DNA of 64,000 bases from Pyropia yezoensis (lineage: Eukaryota; Rhodophyta; Bangiophyceae; Bangiales; Bangiaceae). The stretch covers positions 3,165,447 to 3,229,446 of the forward strand of contig CM020620.1 in NCBI GenBank assembly GCA_009829735.1. The letters run 5' to 3'. Shown here piece by piece: positions 1 to 11,387 of this stretch; positions within the stretch are counted from its first letter, which is position 1; each line of letters opens with the position of its first letter. A program made the translations under genes and the position numbers. The notes below the pieces were generated by a model. That model did not search any database, was not told the origin of the DNA, and saw only the letters and a list, made by a program, of their open reading frames with translations.

Positions 1-1115
1 GAACACTAGTGTCTATTCTACCGACCGGATTCCAGAATCCTCTCCGAATTCTAGAATCCGGTTTTTCGACTACTGTTTTCTCAGACTTCCTGCCGTCCGT
101 TGCTCATTCTGACGCCAGAAACGGACTCAGCGCATTTGAGTTGACCTTGGGGCAACTCCAGTGCATCCCACGCCGAGGAGAACCCGCGCCAAATAGTTTT
201 CTCTTATGTGCGCAGCCGCCCCGCCATCATACCCCACAAAGGGACGCCAGAGGCTCCTTTGGCTGTCTTCAGAAGCAGTGACGGCATCCGGATGAAGCTC
301 GGGCTGCGAAGGACGCGCCAGTGATCACCAGGCGCGCTGCGACCCCACCCATTGTCATCCACCGCTGTCATCACCGACAGTACTCGCTTCTGTGTCCACA
401 ATTCCTTTCCCTCTTCCACACTTGGCTGTTCTGTCACGTGGTGGGGTGGCGCGCGACCCAGCAGTCGATGTCCAGGGACGGGGGGGGGGGCGCCCCCCCC
501 ATCGCCGTTGCCCGCATCGCGACCACCGCTGCCCTCGGCGGCATCGCCAAGCAGTGACTGCCGCAGACAGCTCACCTACCTGCACCCCACTACTGGCAGC
601 GGGGGCGCGTGCACTGGCCGCGACGCGGCGCCGCCGCCATTCCCGCCTGGTGGGCACTATCCGGTCGCTGGCTTGTACGCGCGTGCGGCGGGGGTCGCCC
701 ACAACCGCGTCCGAAAGAGCCGTCAGACGGCAGCAGCGGCCAGCAGCAGGACGCCAGACGCTTCAAAAACGCATGGGGGGGGAAGGACACAGCCACTGGC
801 CGCCCATGGCCGCCGTCGCCGCGGACGGCGCCTGCTGCTGCCGCTCGCCGCTGCCGCTGCCGGCCGCCGATGCCGTCACCGCCGCCGCAGCCGCTGCCGC
901 TACCGCCGCCACCCACTACCCGCCGCCCGCAGCCTGCCGCGCACAGTCCGCACACGGTGCCGCCCGCCGCCGTCGCGGTCATGCCACGCGCGGACGCGAG
1001 GCCACGACCGCGCGTCGCGCGGCGGACCCAGGGTGCCGGGAGGGGGGAAAGAAAGGGCTGCCCGGCCGCCGCGGAGGCGCCCCGTAGACTCCGCGTCGAG
1101 CGCCTAACGGGTGGG
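1..1115. other. GC-rich, triplet-repeat-rich flank, no supported gene
   Basis: The stretch left of element A is very GC-rich and full of GCC/GCT/CCG-type imperfect triplet runs, strongest at about 790-960, with a G-run/C-run pair near 480-500. Long open frames exist on both strands here, but they overlap one another, consist of Arg/Pro/Ala runs and have no recognisable domain, so they look like a by-product of composition. It may be host DNA that A landed in. No promoter or RNA gene was recognised. Confidence 0.55.
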
Positions 1116-1756
1116 TGTTGTGGGTATCTGGGCGTACGCCCACACCAACGGGGTACCTTATCCTCCTGAAGGAGAATGCTGGGGAACCCGGGGATAAACC
1201 CTAGAGTGAGAACCGCCGGAACGTAAAGCTCCACGTGAAGGTGGAAGCGTCCGGGACGGGGAACACGAGGGTAACGCAAGGTTGATTTTTTGTGAGGGGG
1301 AAGCAACGGGCACAGCCCCAGGCGCAGATATCCCTCTTTGGCCCGCCGGTCCAGGGCCCGCTGTGGGACCCCGGAGTGCGGGCCAACACTCCCTACACTA
1401 AACACCCAATCAAAACACTCAGAACCCTCCAACACATCTCTCCACGCAAAACACGCTCAGTGGTGGGATCTCACTAAATCTCGGCCAGATTGGGGCGGAA
1501 GTAGCCCGCCCTAGGTAACTTCCCTTCACTGGCCAGAAGGCCAATTCCAATCGGGTGGGCGTAATCGCTCGGCCCGATATTATCTTATCTCCCCCCCCCA
1601 TTCATGGGGGTATCCAGCGAGGATGACGTGGCGTGCCCCTCCCGAGGGAGGAGCGACCCCCTCCTGCCCCCGATTGGTCAGGGGCAGAGGTCGCCACGAT
1701 CCGCCTCCCCCTGAAGGGGGATGCCCCTAGTCCCAGGGGTGCGGTAAACCCCCACA
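1116..1756 (-). repeat. 3' LTR of element A
   Basis: A direct repeat of 10746-11387, beginning TGTTGTGGG and ending ACCCCCACA as read on the plus strand, with the usual TG...CA ends. It marks the 3' end of the minus-strand element. Confidence 0.93.
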
Positions 1757-2265
1757 CTGCCCACGCCTTAAGGCCACGCGTCCCGTGTGGCATATGCCGA
1801 CACTGACGAGAAGGGGTTGTGTGACGCACCCCTCAAAGGGAGTGCCGCTTTGGGACGGCCATCGTACCCCCTCCCCACCCTGGGCAACCCCCTTCAGGGA
1901 GGTGCTTTCAGACGGAGCGCACGGGGGGTGCACACACACACCCCCTGCTTGCCGCCCTTCAACCGGGGTAACCAACCCACGTGCCCCCATCCGGGGGCAC
2001 CGGGCCTGCGCCGAACGGGTGCGACCCGGGTTTTCCCGGGCGTCTTCGCTCATCGCACCCTCATACGAGGGTGCAACCGCGGGGCTTGTAGGGGAGAGAG
2101 GGTGTCACTCCTCCCCTACTTGTCGACCACGTCCTTGGCGCCACCATACGGTGGAGCCACCGGCCTCCTTGTGGGACTCCACCGTTTCTCGGCGGGGCAC
2201 CTTGGCCCTTTGAGGTACTCGCCCCCCCTTCTTCCCCCCTTTAAAGGGGGGTCTCCGCTCGGAGT
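1757..2265. other. Element A spacer between 3' LTR and antisense gene
   Basis: About 500 bp belonging to element A. It contains the polypurine-tract area next to the 3' LTR and several short palindromes, including a perfect 18-bp one at 2234-2251 (CCCCCCTTT followed by its complement). The plus strand is open here in two frames, but no protein similarity was seen. It could hold the promoter and leader of the antisense gene, an inference from position only. Confidence 0.4.
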
Positions 2266-4623
2266 GTGCCGGCGTTCCGGGCGGCCACCATCGGCTCCTC
2301 TGTGCGCCGCCGCTGCGAGCGCGCACCGCTTCCTCGGCGCGCCGCCGCTGCGGGTGCGCACCTCTTCCTCGGCGCGCCGCCGCTGCGGGCGGGCACCGTT
2401 GCTGTGGTCCGGCCGCTGTGGGCCGGCGTTGTCGTGGCCGCGCTGCCGCTGCGGGCGCGCGGCTCTGCTGTTGTCCGGCCGCTGTGGGCCGGCCCTGTCG
2501 TCCTTCTTGCGGCGCCGCTATGGGCGGTCGCCGTTGTCTTTGTCCGGCCGCTGTGGGCCGGCGCTGTTGTTGTAGCTGCGCCGCCGCTGTCGGCGCGCCT
2601 CTTCCTCCCCGTCGCGCCGCCACCAAGGGCGGGCGCTCCTGTTGTCGTCGCGCCCCCTCTGTGGGCGGGCAACGTCTTGCCGGGCGCGTCGCCGCTGTGG
2701 GCGGGCGCCTGTTTCCTTGTTGCAGGGCCGCCCTTCTGGGCGGCCGCTATGTCGTCTCCGGGAGACCACCCCCCTATGGGGGTGGATGACATACCGGAGG
2801 GTGACCGTGGGTCAACCCCTGATGGGGTTGACACCTACCTGGGCGTACCCCTTATCGCTATCGATGAGGATCGGTACGACTCAACCAGGGGTCCCCGGTC
2901 ATCTAGTATTTCACACCTACGGTATCAAGCCGTCGGTGTACTCCCGATGGTTAACATCTGGCGCAACCTGCGCATGCAGTACGGCACGGTTTGTACCGTG
3001 TCGGAGGTGCTGCCATCGGACTTACCCTTTTACAGGGGTCGGCTCGACATAGACCTCCTTTAGAGGGTCGAGGAGATACTGGCGGGTCCCCCCTTTACAG
3101 GGGAGGGACCATGCACTGACCTTCGGTACTACCCGGGGCCTATCCCCACTCTCGGCCTGGACGACCCCGGGTATTATATCCGGGGCGCTCTGGCGGAGTG
3201 GCGCCTACTGGAATTTCCTGGACTCCTCATTAATGGGGAGCAGAAGGAGTACCATCACGTCCCCACCCCTATGAGTGGGGGGCTCTACCCGGCCGTGCCC
3301 CCGTGGTGGTCCTCCTTGGAGGTTCCACGGGGAAAGGCTTGCCTTCTTCCGTCGTTCTTCCTCCTACGAGGAAGTCACCTTGTCTGCTCCCCTTTAGGGG
3401 GGCGGGAAAATGCCATGGCCTCCACTTCCTGGTTGGTGGAGGTGGCGGACATCTTTTTGTCCGCCGTCACGTTTCATGGCCATTTATGGCTTTTGAACGA
3501 GCCCATTCTTGAGGCTCTTTCTGCGTTGGACACTTCCCTCCTCTTTAAAGAGGAGGACTCTGCCAAGGCGGGTCTCTTTGACGAGGCCCTTCAACTCCTT
3601 CGGCGGGTGAGGTCGCTCGTACCTGACGAGCGCCTCCGCGATCAAGGCGGCCGCCGAGGACTCGTCTTGGTCTCCCGGGAGCGTTCCCCCGGGGATCAGC
3701 GGCTCCTCCTTACTGAGGGGCTTGACATCCCGACCCTCCCTTACGGGGAGGGTGTTACTGCATCCACTCGGGTTCTCAACCCCGAGGTGCAGATGTGCCG
3801 GGAGGGCCCAAGGCTCTTCCCCGAGTTGGGGGAGGTCGTCCCTCCCGGGGAGCGTCCCTCCCATACGGGAGGGGGCTCCTCGCTCTGGGGATCCGATCGG
3901 ATCCCCTGTGACCCAGCCCGGCCGCCGGGGGCAGGAGCTCCTCGCGCTGGCGCGGGAGCCACCACCGGGCAACCTGCGGCGACCTCGGCCTGGAAAGGCC
4001 AGGATGGGGCTTCCTCCCGGGGAGCTTCCGGTCGAGGCCGAGCTGGCCTTGATGCGGGTTATGGGGGTAGCCGTCTGGTTGCCCCCCCGAGGGTCCCACC
4101 CTTTCGGTGGAACCCCGAACTTCGTCTGGAGGTGGGGGGCACTATGTCCCACCAACTTTTGTTCGGGATGAGGGCCTCCTTTGGGGAGGACCTCCCGGCC
4201 GAGTTTACCTTTGCCACCCAGTCAGTACTGACTGTGGCGTTATTACGAGCCTACACAGGCTTGGCCAACGACATGGCTGGCGTGTTGGCGGGTGCCTCTC
4301 CTCCCCAACGCCAGGCCGCTTTAGCGGACCTGTCGGCGGAGAATCTCACGACGCGTATGCGTCGTGAGTTGGGGGTCGCGACTTCTGAGACGCGGGCCCT
4401 GGTGGACATGCAAGCCCTCCACACCCAGGCACTACGGGCTCGGGCTTCATCACCGGCCACTCCTTATGGAGAGGCCGCGGGAGCCGCATATGGTTGGGCC
4501 CCCGCTTCAGCGGGGGGCCGCTCTTCGGGTACCGACCGTGGGGAGGAGTCCCAAGCAGGTCCGTACCGTTCCCCCGGGTATAGGACCTACCCCCCTTCAT
4601 CCCCCCATTATCTGAGGTATTGA
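2266..4623 (+). pseudogene. Antisense gene of element A (aORF-A), broken
   Basis: This lies between pol and the 3' LTR of A but on the opposite strand, ending about 110 bp from the 3' end of pol, tail to tail. The N-terminal part is a 12-residue Ala/Val/Pro repeat around PLWAG. The middle (about 3290-3520) contains PPWWSSLEVPRGKACLLP, then WLVEV, then 13 residues later LWLL. These align without gaps to PEWWPQVEVPYGFPALLP, WLLEV and LWHL of the antisense protein of element D. A further match is LVLVSRE against FVWVARE. No signal peptide or membrane segment was seen. The C-terminal third is rich in Ala, Ser and Gly. Function is unknown; as a relative of the D, C and B antisense proteins it is unlikely to be a chance frame. 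It has a small number of breaks and the true start was not determined. Confidence 0.6.
2296..2745 (+). repeat. Degenerate 36-bp tandem repeat in aORF-A
   Basis: Units of about 36 bp, rich in GCCGCTGTGGGC, recur roughly a dozen times with variation. In the plus frame they give a 12-residue unit of the form PLWAGxVVxxAP. The unit length is a multiple of three, so length changes would keep the frame open. The minus strand is also open here, which follows from the repeat. Confidence 0.7.
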
Positions 4624-4734
4624 GGGTTGTACTCCCGGCTTGAGCCGGGGTGCTTTGTTTCTTTTCAATAGGAGTTTACCCCGAGGGGCAAGGTTTGCGT
4701 AGGTCCGCGTGAGGGCATGTAAAGACGGCTCCCA

Positions 4735-7700
4735 TCAGAGTAGAAGCTGTTGTCCCTTACTTCTCAGTGCCGTTGCATAAAAGAAGATGCCACTCGGGGT
4801 AACCCGAATTTTGAGCTTCCTTCTTCTGCAATATTTTCGCACGGCTTCAGCCGGCAAACCCGTTGCTAGCCGCCAAGTATCATCCTGGGGGCCATAGCCG
4901 AACCAGCGTATGCGTAGTTCAAGCGCGCCCTCCGCATTAAAGCGGTGGTCCACAAACTTCTCGAACACGTACTCTTTGCCATCCCCTGTACTCGGGGAGG
5001 GCTGAGCCACTTTAAAGTTGGCTCGTGTTGCCTCGGCACGTGCCCAGGCAGGATGGCCTGCTTGGGGTGTCGGGGCACGAGTGGCATGGTTACTCGTCAC
5101 CGTTCGGATCCCTGATGGGGTCTCCACAGTGAAACGTCGCCCATCGGTCCTTAAGACCATGTAGGGGCCCACGCTCTTATGAGCGAGCTTAGACCGCTTA
5201 CGGGCATGGGAGGCCAGGAAAACCCAGTCTCCCTCCCGTAGGTCCTTATTCTTCTCCGCGACAGTGGCGTCAAAGGTTTTCTTATACGCCTCCTGCGCCT
5301 TGGCCATGTGCTTACGCACCTGGGGGATAATGCTCTTCAAGTCTTCCACAAACCGTAAGGCTGCGGTCTAGGAGTCCTCGTCCTCGCCTTCCCCCAAGTC
5401 TTCCTTCTCCTTAAGGGGACGGAGCTTCGGGAGGCGCTCGACCCCCATTGTTGGGAGCCGCCTTGGGCTCACAGACATAAGGGGGGCCTGTCCAGGGCTA
5501 GAATGCACTTGAGTGTTATAGGCCGTTGTGAGGAGTGAGACATAACGGTCCCACTCCTTTGGGTGCTCCGCGGAATAAACCCGGAGCTGCCTCATAATAG
5601 TGCGATTATATCGCTCCACCTGCCCATTTGTTTGGGGGTGGTAAGGCGTCGTATACTTCGCCTCAATCCCTAGGAGTCCTAAGACCCCCTGGAAAAAGAC
5701 GGAAGCAAGCTGCGGACCGTTATCGGTCAGCGTTGTGTCGGGTATGCCATAAGACGCTACCCAGACGTCAATGAAGGCCGAAGCCACTGCCACCGCGGTA
5801 ATCTCCTTCATGGGGACCGCCCGGGTGAGCTTACTAAAACGGTCTACCATAACAAGTATAAACCTGTTACCGTCTTCAGAAGCGGGTAAGGGTCCGAGAA
5901 TATCCATCGCCAGGCTGGCGAAGGGCTCGTTGGCTGGGAATAGCTTGAGCGTAGACGTATGCCTACGCTCATCCAGCCTATTCCGAGCACACCCCGTGCA
6001 CTGGGAGACGTGTTTGTACACGTCTACAATCATAATGGGCCAGTAGACCCTACGCCTCAGCGTGGCGTACATCCGGCGAGCCCCAGGATGGGCCGCCAAA
6101 GGTAATTCATGGTGGTACGTCATAAGACGCTCCCGTAGAGATGAGGGGATCACCATCTGAGTGGTGTCCAGGAAGAAGGACCTCCGGCATAGTATTCCTT
6201 CTTCGTTCTCAAAGAAGAAAGCCTTCCTGGCCCATTTTGGGTCAGGGGGAGGTACCGACTCCCATTCCTTCCGCCGTTCCAGGCAGAAGGTGTCCTCAGC
6301 CTGAGCTTTGATAAGCTCCTCTACCGTAATAGGCCCCAAAGGGCGATGCTTCTCGCTCCGCCCGGCCAAAGCCTGAGCAGATCGGGTCACCGTTGTGAGG
6401 ACCGGAAGGTCCTCATCTATAGGAGCATTGTCAGGCTCGTCCGTGGGCAAGCGTGACGAAGCGTCGGCCACCTTATGGTCGTCCCCCGGTTTATACCGGA
6501 GTTTGTAGGTAAACTCAGACAGCCGAAGCCGCCAACGGTTAATCCGTATATTCGGGCTATTTGTAGCCAGCGCGGACAAAAGGGCACGGTGATCACACCT
6601 TATTACAAATTCCTCCCCTTCAAGGTAGGATCGTAGGTGTGTCACGGCCCATACGAAACCAAGCGCTTCAATCTCTGTGACGTGATAATTTCTCTCGGCC
6701 GGGTTCAACGGCCGGGAGTAATATCCTACAGGGAGGTATTCCCCGTCGGGTTGCTGTTGTAATAAGCAGCAGCCGGGCGGCTCATAGCTCGCGTCCACGT
6801 CCACCATATAGTGGCCGCCCATCCGAGGTATCGCTAACACGGGGGGTGAGAGAAGTAGCCCCCGTAGCGTCTCGAAAGCGTTCCTCTCCACCTCTGTGGG
6901 GGGAGATAGCTTCGTAGGAAGCTTGGTACTCGTCAGCGCGGTTAGGGGCTTCGCTACTTTGGCGAAGTCCCGTACGAAGCGCCGATAGACGCCGCACATC
7001 CCCCAAAAAAAAACTTTTCATCTGGGTTTGTGTACGAGGGTATTGCAACCCTCGTAGCGCTCTCGTACTTTTCTCGTTAACGAGAACGCGGCCAGGTCTT
7101 ATGACATGGCCGAGGTAGTCGACCTCCTCTTAAAAGAGGTGACACTTGTTGGCCTTGAGGGAAACCCCATGAGCCTTGAGGAGGGAGAGCACCGTCTCAA
7201 GGTGCTCTAAATGATCCTCCGCCGACTTGGAAAAGACAATAACGTCATCCAAGTAGACGAGGCATATCTGCCACTTCACGCCTGCCAGGATCATGTCCAT
7301 GGCACGCTGAAAGGTGGCTGGCGCGTTGCACAACCCAAAAGGGAGGCGCTTGCACTGCCAAGTGCCAGAGTGGCATGTAAAGGCCGTTAACGGCCGGTCC
7401 TCCTTGGCTACCGGTATTTGCCAGTAGCCAGCATTAAAATCCAACGTCGAAAAGACGTTGGCGTTTCCGAGTGAATCTAAGCACTCGTCCATACGCGGGA
7501 TAGGATATGCATCCTTCACCGTCATCTTATTAAGACGACGGTAGTCGATGCAAAATCGTTTGCCGCCCCCAGGCTTGGGGACGATTACCACGCGGCTAGC
7601 CCATTCTCCGTGGGAGGGTTCTATGACCCCGAGAGAGTCCATTAATCGGACTTGTTCCTCTTCCACTAGACGGGTCCTAGGACCAGACTTATAGGGATGT

Positions 7701-8749
7701 TGTCGGACGGGGACCGCTCCTGGCTTAAGCCGGGTACGGTGTACCGTCTGTTTGATCGTTCCGAGGGTGCCATCCCAGAGAGAATTATATCTCTCGAAAA
7801 GCGCCGTGAGCTTAGCTCGTAGGCCTTCGCGCACCTTCCCCAGGTCTATACCTGGGGCGAGGGAGGATTCCTTCGGAGCCGGTTTCGGCTCCGGATCCTT
7901 CAACTCCTCGGTGGAAGCCTCTTGGCTGACGCCATCAAACACAGTAATGTGTCCTATGGCCATGCCGGCACGTAAACGTGCCGGCCGCTTGGTCGGATTC
8001 ATAACCTGTACCGTAGTAGGCTGGCCAGGCTTAAGCGTGGCGGGCCCCTCGGCCAGTTGCGCTCCATTAATGGAGTGCAATGTGCTCTTGCCACGGATGT
8101 ATCCGTGGCCTTGAAAGTTGCCACGCACTTGAACGTGCGCAATCGTACCTGGGCGCATAAGCGTCTTCTGGGTAAGGACCAGGCGGGCGTCCCCCCCCCG
8201 GGGACACGCACACACCGCCTCCCCGTTCGGCTTGCGGCGGGGGTTCTTCTGAACCCCCCGCAGGATGGGGACAATCTCCCCCGATAAGAGGGTGACCGTC
8301 TGGTCCTCCGAGTTAATACTCTTAGTTTTGTGGTCCACGAATGTGTTCCTCAGGATAACAGGGACGCACATATTCTGAACCACGCCAAAGGATATGTATG
8401 AGATTTATTTTCCCACACAGACCCCCAGGGTGACGCTTCCCACTATGGGGAGCCATCCCCCGTTCACATCATAAAACCTTAAGGTTTACAGGTCTCCCAG
8501 GGGTTCCATAGGGAACCCCCGAGGTAATGCCTGCTTCCGGACGAGTGAAGAGCCACTCCCGGGATTGAGGATGGCCCTCGTCGCCCATTCATATCCCTTA
8601 GTAATAAAAAGCCGTACGGCTAATTGATATGCCGTGGGTGGTGACACTAATGCCACCATCCGAGCTGCTTGTTTAGCTTCGTCCTTCCCTTCAGGGCGGA
8701 TCATCTTACGCTTCACCCCACGAGGCCGGGGTAAGATGCGTTTCAACAC
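4735..8749 (-). pseudogene. pol: pol region of element A (PR-RT-RNase H-integrase-chromodomain)
   Basis: Reading on the minus strand from the right: a protease-like segment (about 8490-8600); reverse transcriptase with FCIDYRRLN, LPFGLCNAPATFQRAMD and the catalytic YLDD (about 7244-7255); RNase H with VDVDASY and the LIRCDH-type block (about 6440-6830); integrase with the H2C2 zinc module HPGARRMY...CTGCARN (about 5985-6125) and the DDE core MDILGPLP / DNGPQLAS / YHPQTNGQVERYNR (about 5600-5930); and a chromodomain ending in RIRWFGYGPQDDTW (about 4840-4990). This domain order is that of Ty3/Gypsy chromoviruses, where the chromodomain guides integration to chromatin. The region is broken in several places. 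Confidence 0.88.
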
Positions 8750-10599
8750 GACCTCCTCTTCCCCGGGGGAGGAATCATCCTCATCAGGCCTTCTCCTGAA
8801 TCGTTTTTTGAGGAGGGGGTATCCTCAGATGAAGAGTCCTCTGACTCTTCAATATTCCCCTGGGGGCCAGGCCCCCCTTTAGGGGAGCCAGAAGGCCTCC
8901 CCTCAGTGACAGCCGCTACGGGCTGCGCTGTCCCCGCCGTACCCCGCGGGGTACGGCCCTCAATCCGTGCGCGCTCCTTAAGGGCTTTCTCAAACTTAGC
9001 CCGCGTCTCGACACTAAGGTCGGGACAGTGGCGCGTAAAATGCTCGTGGCTATTACAAGCCAGGCAGGGGTAGCGATTTAAACGCTCCCTCCCCGCATCA
9101 GCGCCAACTTTGGCCTTCCCCCCGTACGACGAAGTTACGGAGGAACCGCTGGGGGTAGTAGCCACCCCCGCTGCGATGCCTTTAGAGGCATTGCGCCGAG
9201 CCCGACGCTCCGCGGCGTCTGCGGACCATTGGGCCCGCAGCTCCTCATCGCGCCGGCGACATATGTCGCCTTTGCGTTGAGCATAGCGTACCAACGCCTC
9301 TATGGGCGTGTCTGGTGTATTAAATTCACGGACATCAGTCCGTACCTCCCACCAGACCCCTTGCATAAAGCGGCCTTTAAGTTTGCTCGCAGTATGAATA
9401 TAGCCGCAGAGCGCATTTGCGTCGCGGACGCGCCGGTAAAAGGCGGTCTCGGTTTCATCCTCCTCTTGGGCAACGTTTTTAAACGCTGCAACTTGGAATG
9501 ATATTACTTCCTCATCCGCATAACTGCGGAGGAGCCAGTTAACCAGCTCCAGATACGAAGTGACCTCTCCCGCTCGTCCTCCCGCCTTAGAAGGGATAAG
9601 GGAGAGGAGCTCCTTCTTGAGTTCCCCTTTGGTAAACTCCGGAAGGAGGTACATAGCCCGACCTTCTGAGAGGTCGTTGTCATCGCTAGCCTTACGGAAG
9701 CGATTTAGGAATTCGAACACCCCTAGAGGGGGGGTCCCGTCCCAGAGGGCGTCACGCCCAAACGTGAGGGATATCTCTTTGCGCTTCCGGCCTAAGCCGT
9801 GAGCCATCTCTTCATCATAGCGTACGCTCTTATTGGCGAGTGCATAAGCCTCGAAATCCAGGATACCTTTGAAGGTATCATCATCGGGTATTATTTAGAG
9901 CGGGATAACCCGCTCCGGTTCCCCGTTACGTCCGGGGGATAGCACACGGGCTACCCGGCGGTGGGTCGAAGCGCTTAAGCGCCTCGCGCCACGTCTCTCA
10001 GGATCAACGTCACTTGCCTCTGAAGAGGAAGATGTCTGCGAATAACCGTGGGGTCGGCGGCGAGTCCGCCGACCAGATCGAGAGATTGAACCCTCGACCT
10101 CATCGAGTCGAGCAGAAATTGGTGACACCACCTCAGTCAACATCTGGCGGAAAGCCGCCAGAGGAACAGCTCCCATTGCCGTGGAGGACGACCCCCCCAC
10201 AGCGGGTTCGCCCCCCAAAGGGGCGCCTCTAAAATTATCCGTATCCATACGGTCCTGGGTGGGCGATGGAAACGTACCCCCACCCGCGGGTGAGGCCCAG
10301 GCTCCCCACTCACGGGAGGTAAAGGTAGAGCGGTCGCCGAAGCCGTGGGCTGCCTCCCCATCAGGGGTCGCGCCTGGAGTGGCTTGTACCAGGCCGGGAG
10401 CCTCACCGGCGCCTGGCACTCCACCCGGAGGCAGGTCCAAACGGGACAAACTCGTGCGTTCCCGCTGAGCGGCCGACTCAACACCAGGGTTGGTCCGTGA
10501 GGCGCCACCGGGAACTTCGCCGGTGCCTGCTGTCACGTTTGACGTCTCCACAGGTGTAGGACCTCCTCCTTGAGGAGGAGCAGAAGTATCAGACTGCAT
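8743..10599 (-). pseudogene. gag: gag region of element A
   Basis: The right part, coding for the N-terminus, is low complexity and carries a basic run RRTRRRPHG followed by an SSSSE tract (about 10000-10075). The capsid-like part has FLNRFRKASDDNDLSEGRAM and YLELVNWLLRSY, typical of retrotransposon gag proteins. The nucleocapsid knuckle is CLACNSHEHFTRHC (CX2CX4HX4C) at about 9024-9075. It forms the particle and binds element RNA. It is upstream of pol in the normal order and is broken. Confidence 0.8.
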
Positions 10600-10725
10600 C
10601 TTGACCCACCTGTAAAGACTAGAAAGAAATGGTACCAGGGGTCACAACCCAGCGACAGAGCACTCGACCAAGAAACCATCCAACAAAAGGAGAGGAGACT
10701 CCACCAGAAGGCGGAGCGAATCCCC

Positions 10726-10743
10726 TCCCGTGCTGCTCCACCA
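10726..10743 (-). promoter_or_regulatory. Primer-binding site of element A
   Basis: On the minus strand this reads TGGTGGAGCAGCACGGGA, two bases inside the 5' LTR. TGG followed by the complement of a tRNA acceptor stem is the standard start of minus-strand DNA synthesis. The same 18-mer, with small changes, is found in families B, C and D. Confidence 0.8.
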
Positions 10744-10745
10744 AA

Positions 10746-11387
10746 TGTGGTGGTTATCTGGGCGTAAGCCCACACCAACGGTGTACCTTATCCTCCTGAA
10801 GGAGAATGCTGGGGAGCCCGGGGTACAAAACCTAGAGTGAGAACCGCCGGAACGTAAAGCTCCACGTGAAGGTGGAAGCGTCCGGGACGGGGAACACGAG
10901 GGTAGCGCAAGGTTGATTTTTTGTGAGGGGGAAGCAACGGGCACAGCCCCAGGCGCAGATATCCCTCTTTGGCCCGCCGGTCCAGGGCCCGCTGTGGGAC
11001 CCCGGAGTGCGGGCCAACACTCCCTACACTAAACACCCAATCAAAACACTCAGAACCCTCCAACACATCTCTCCACGCAAAACACGCTCAGTGGTGGGAT
11101 CTCACTAAATCTCGGCCAGATTGGGGCGGAAGTAGCCCGCCCTAGCTAACTTCCCTTCACTGGCCAGAAGGCCAATTCCAATCGGGCGGGCGTAATCGCT
11201 CGGCCCGATATTATCTTATCTCCCCCCCCCATTCATGGGGGTATCCAGCGAGGATGACGTGGCGTGCCCCTCCCGAGGGAGGAGCGACCCCCTCCTGCCC
11301 CCGATTGGTCAGGGGCAGAGGTCGCCACGATCCGCCTCCCCCTGAAGGGGGATGCCCCTGGTCCGAGGGGTGCGGTAAACCCCCACA
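10746..11387 (-). repeat. 5' LTR of element A
   Basis: A direct repeat of 1116-1756. It includes a G+C-rich segment with GGGGGAAGCAACGGGCAC shared by both copies. It is next to the primer-binding site and so is the 5' LTR, where transcription of the element would start. Confidence 0.92.

Larger units (their letters stand above)
1116..11387 (-). mobile_element. Element A: Ty3/Gypsy chromovirus, complete ends, broken
   Basis: A full-length LTR retrotransposon on the minus strand. The two LTRs (1116-1756 and 10746-11387) differ at roughly 14 of 642 positions by eye (about 98% identity), so it is fairly recent. Between them lie primer site, gag, pol and, on the plus strand between pol and the 3' LTR, an antisense gene. 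The 5-bp flanks are GTGGG (left) and GTTGG (right), a near match for a target duplication. The gag-pol region is in several open segments, with about four or five breaks, so it is not functional as it stands. An A-like solo LTR sits in the D copy at 13954-14646. Confidence 0.9.

Noticed and set aside
28-58. Two TTCnnGAA inverted motifs resembling heat-shock elements, another near 11560
   Set aside because: Such short motifs arise easily, and no gene follows; similarity between the two flanks of element A is too brief to mean much.
352-1169. Several long overlapping open frames (up to 280 codons) on both strands
   Set aside because: Products are runs of Arg, Pro and Ala from CCG-type triplets, with no domain, and frames on both strands are open at once; composition explains this.
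2105-2834. Minus-strand frames of 173-197 codons over the 36-bp repeats of element A
   Set aside because: Shadow of the tandem repeat; the plus frame leads on into the antisense gene core that matches family D.
3358-8109. Short palindromes as a CRISPR-like array
   Set aside because: Arms differ in sequence, spacing is irregular, there are no unique spacers of constant length, and they lie inside retrotransposon genes.
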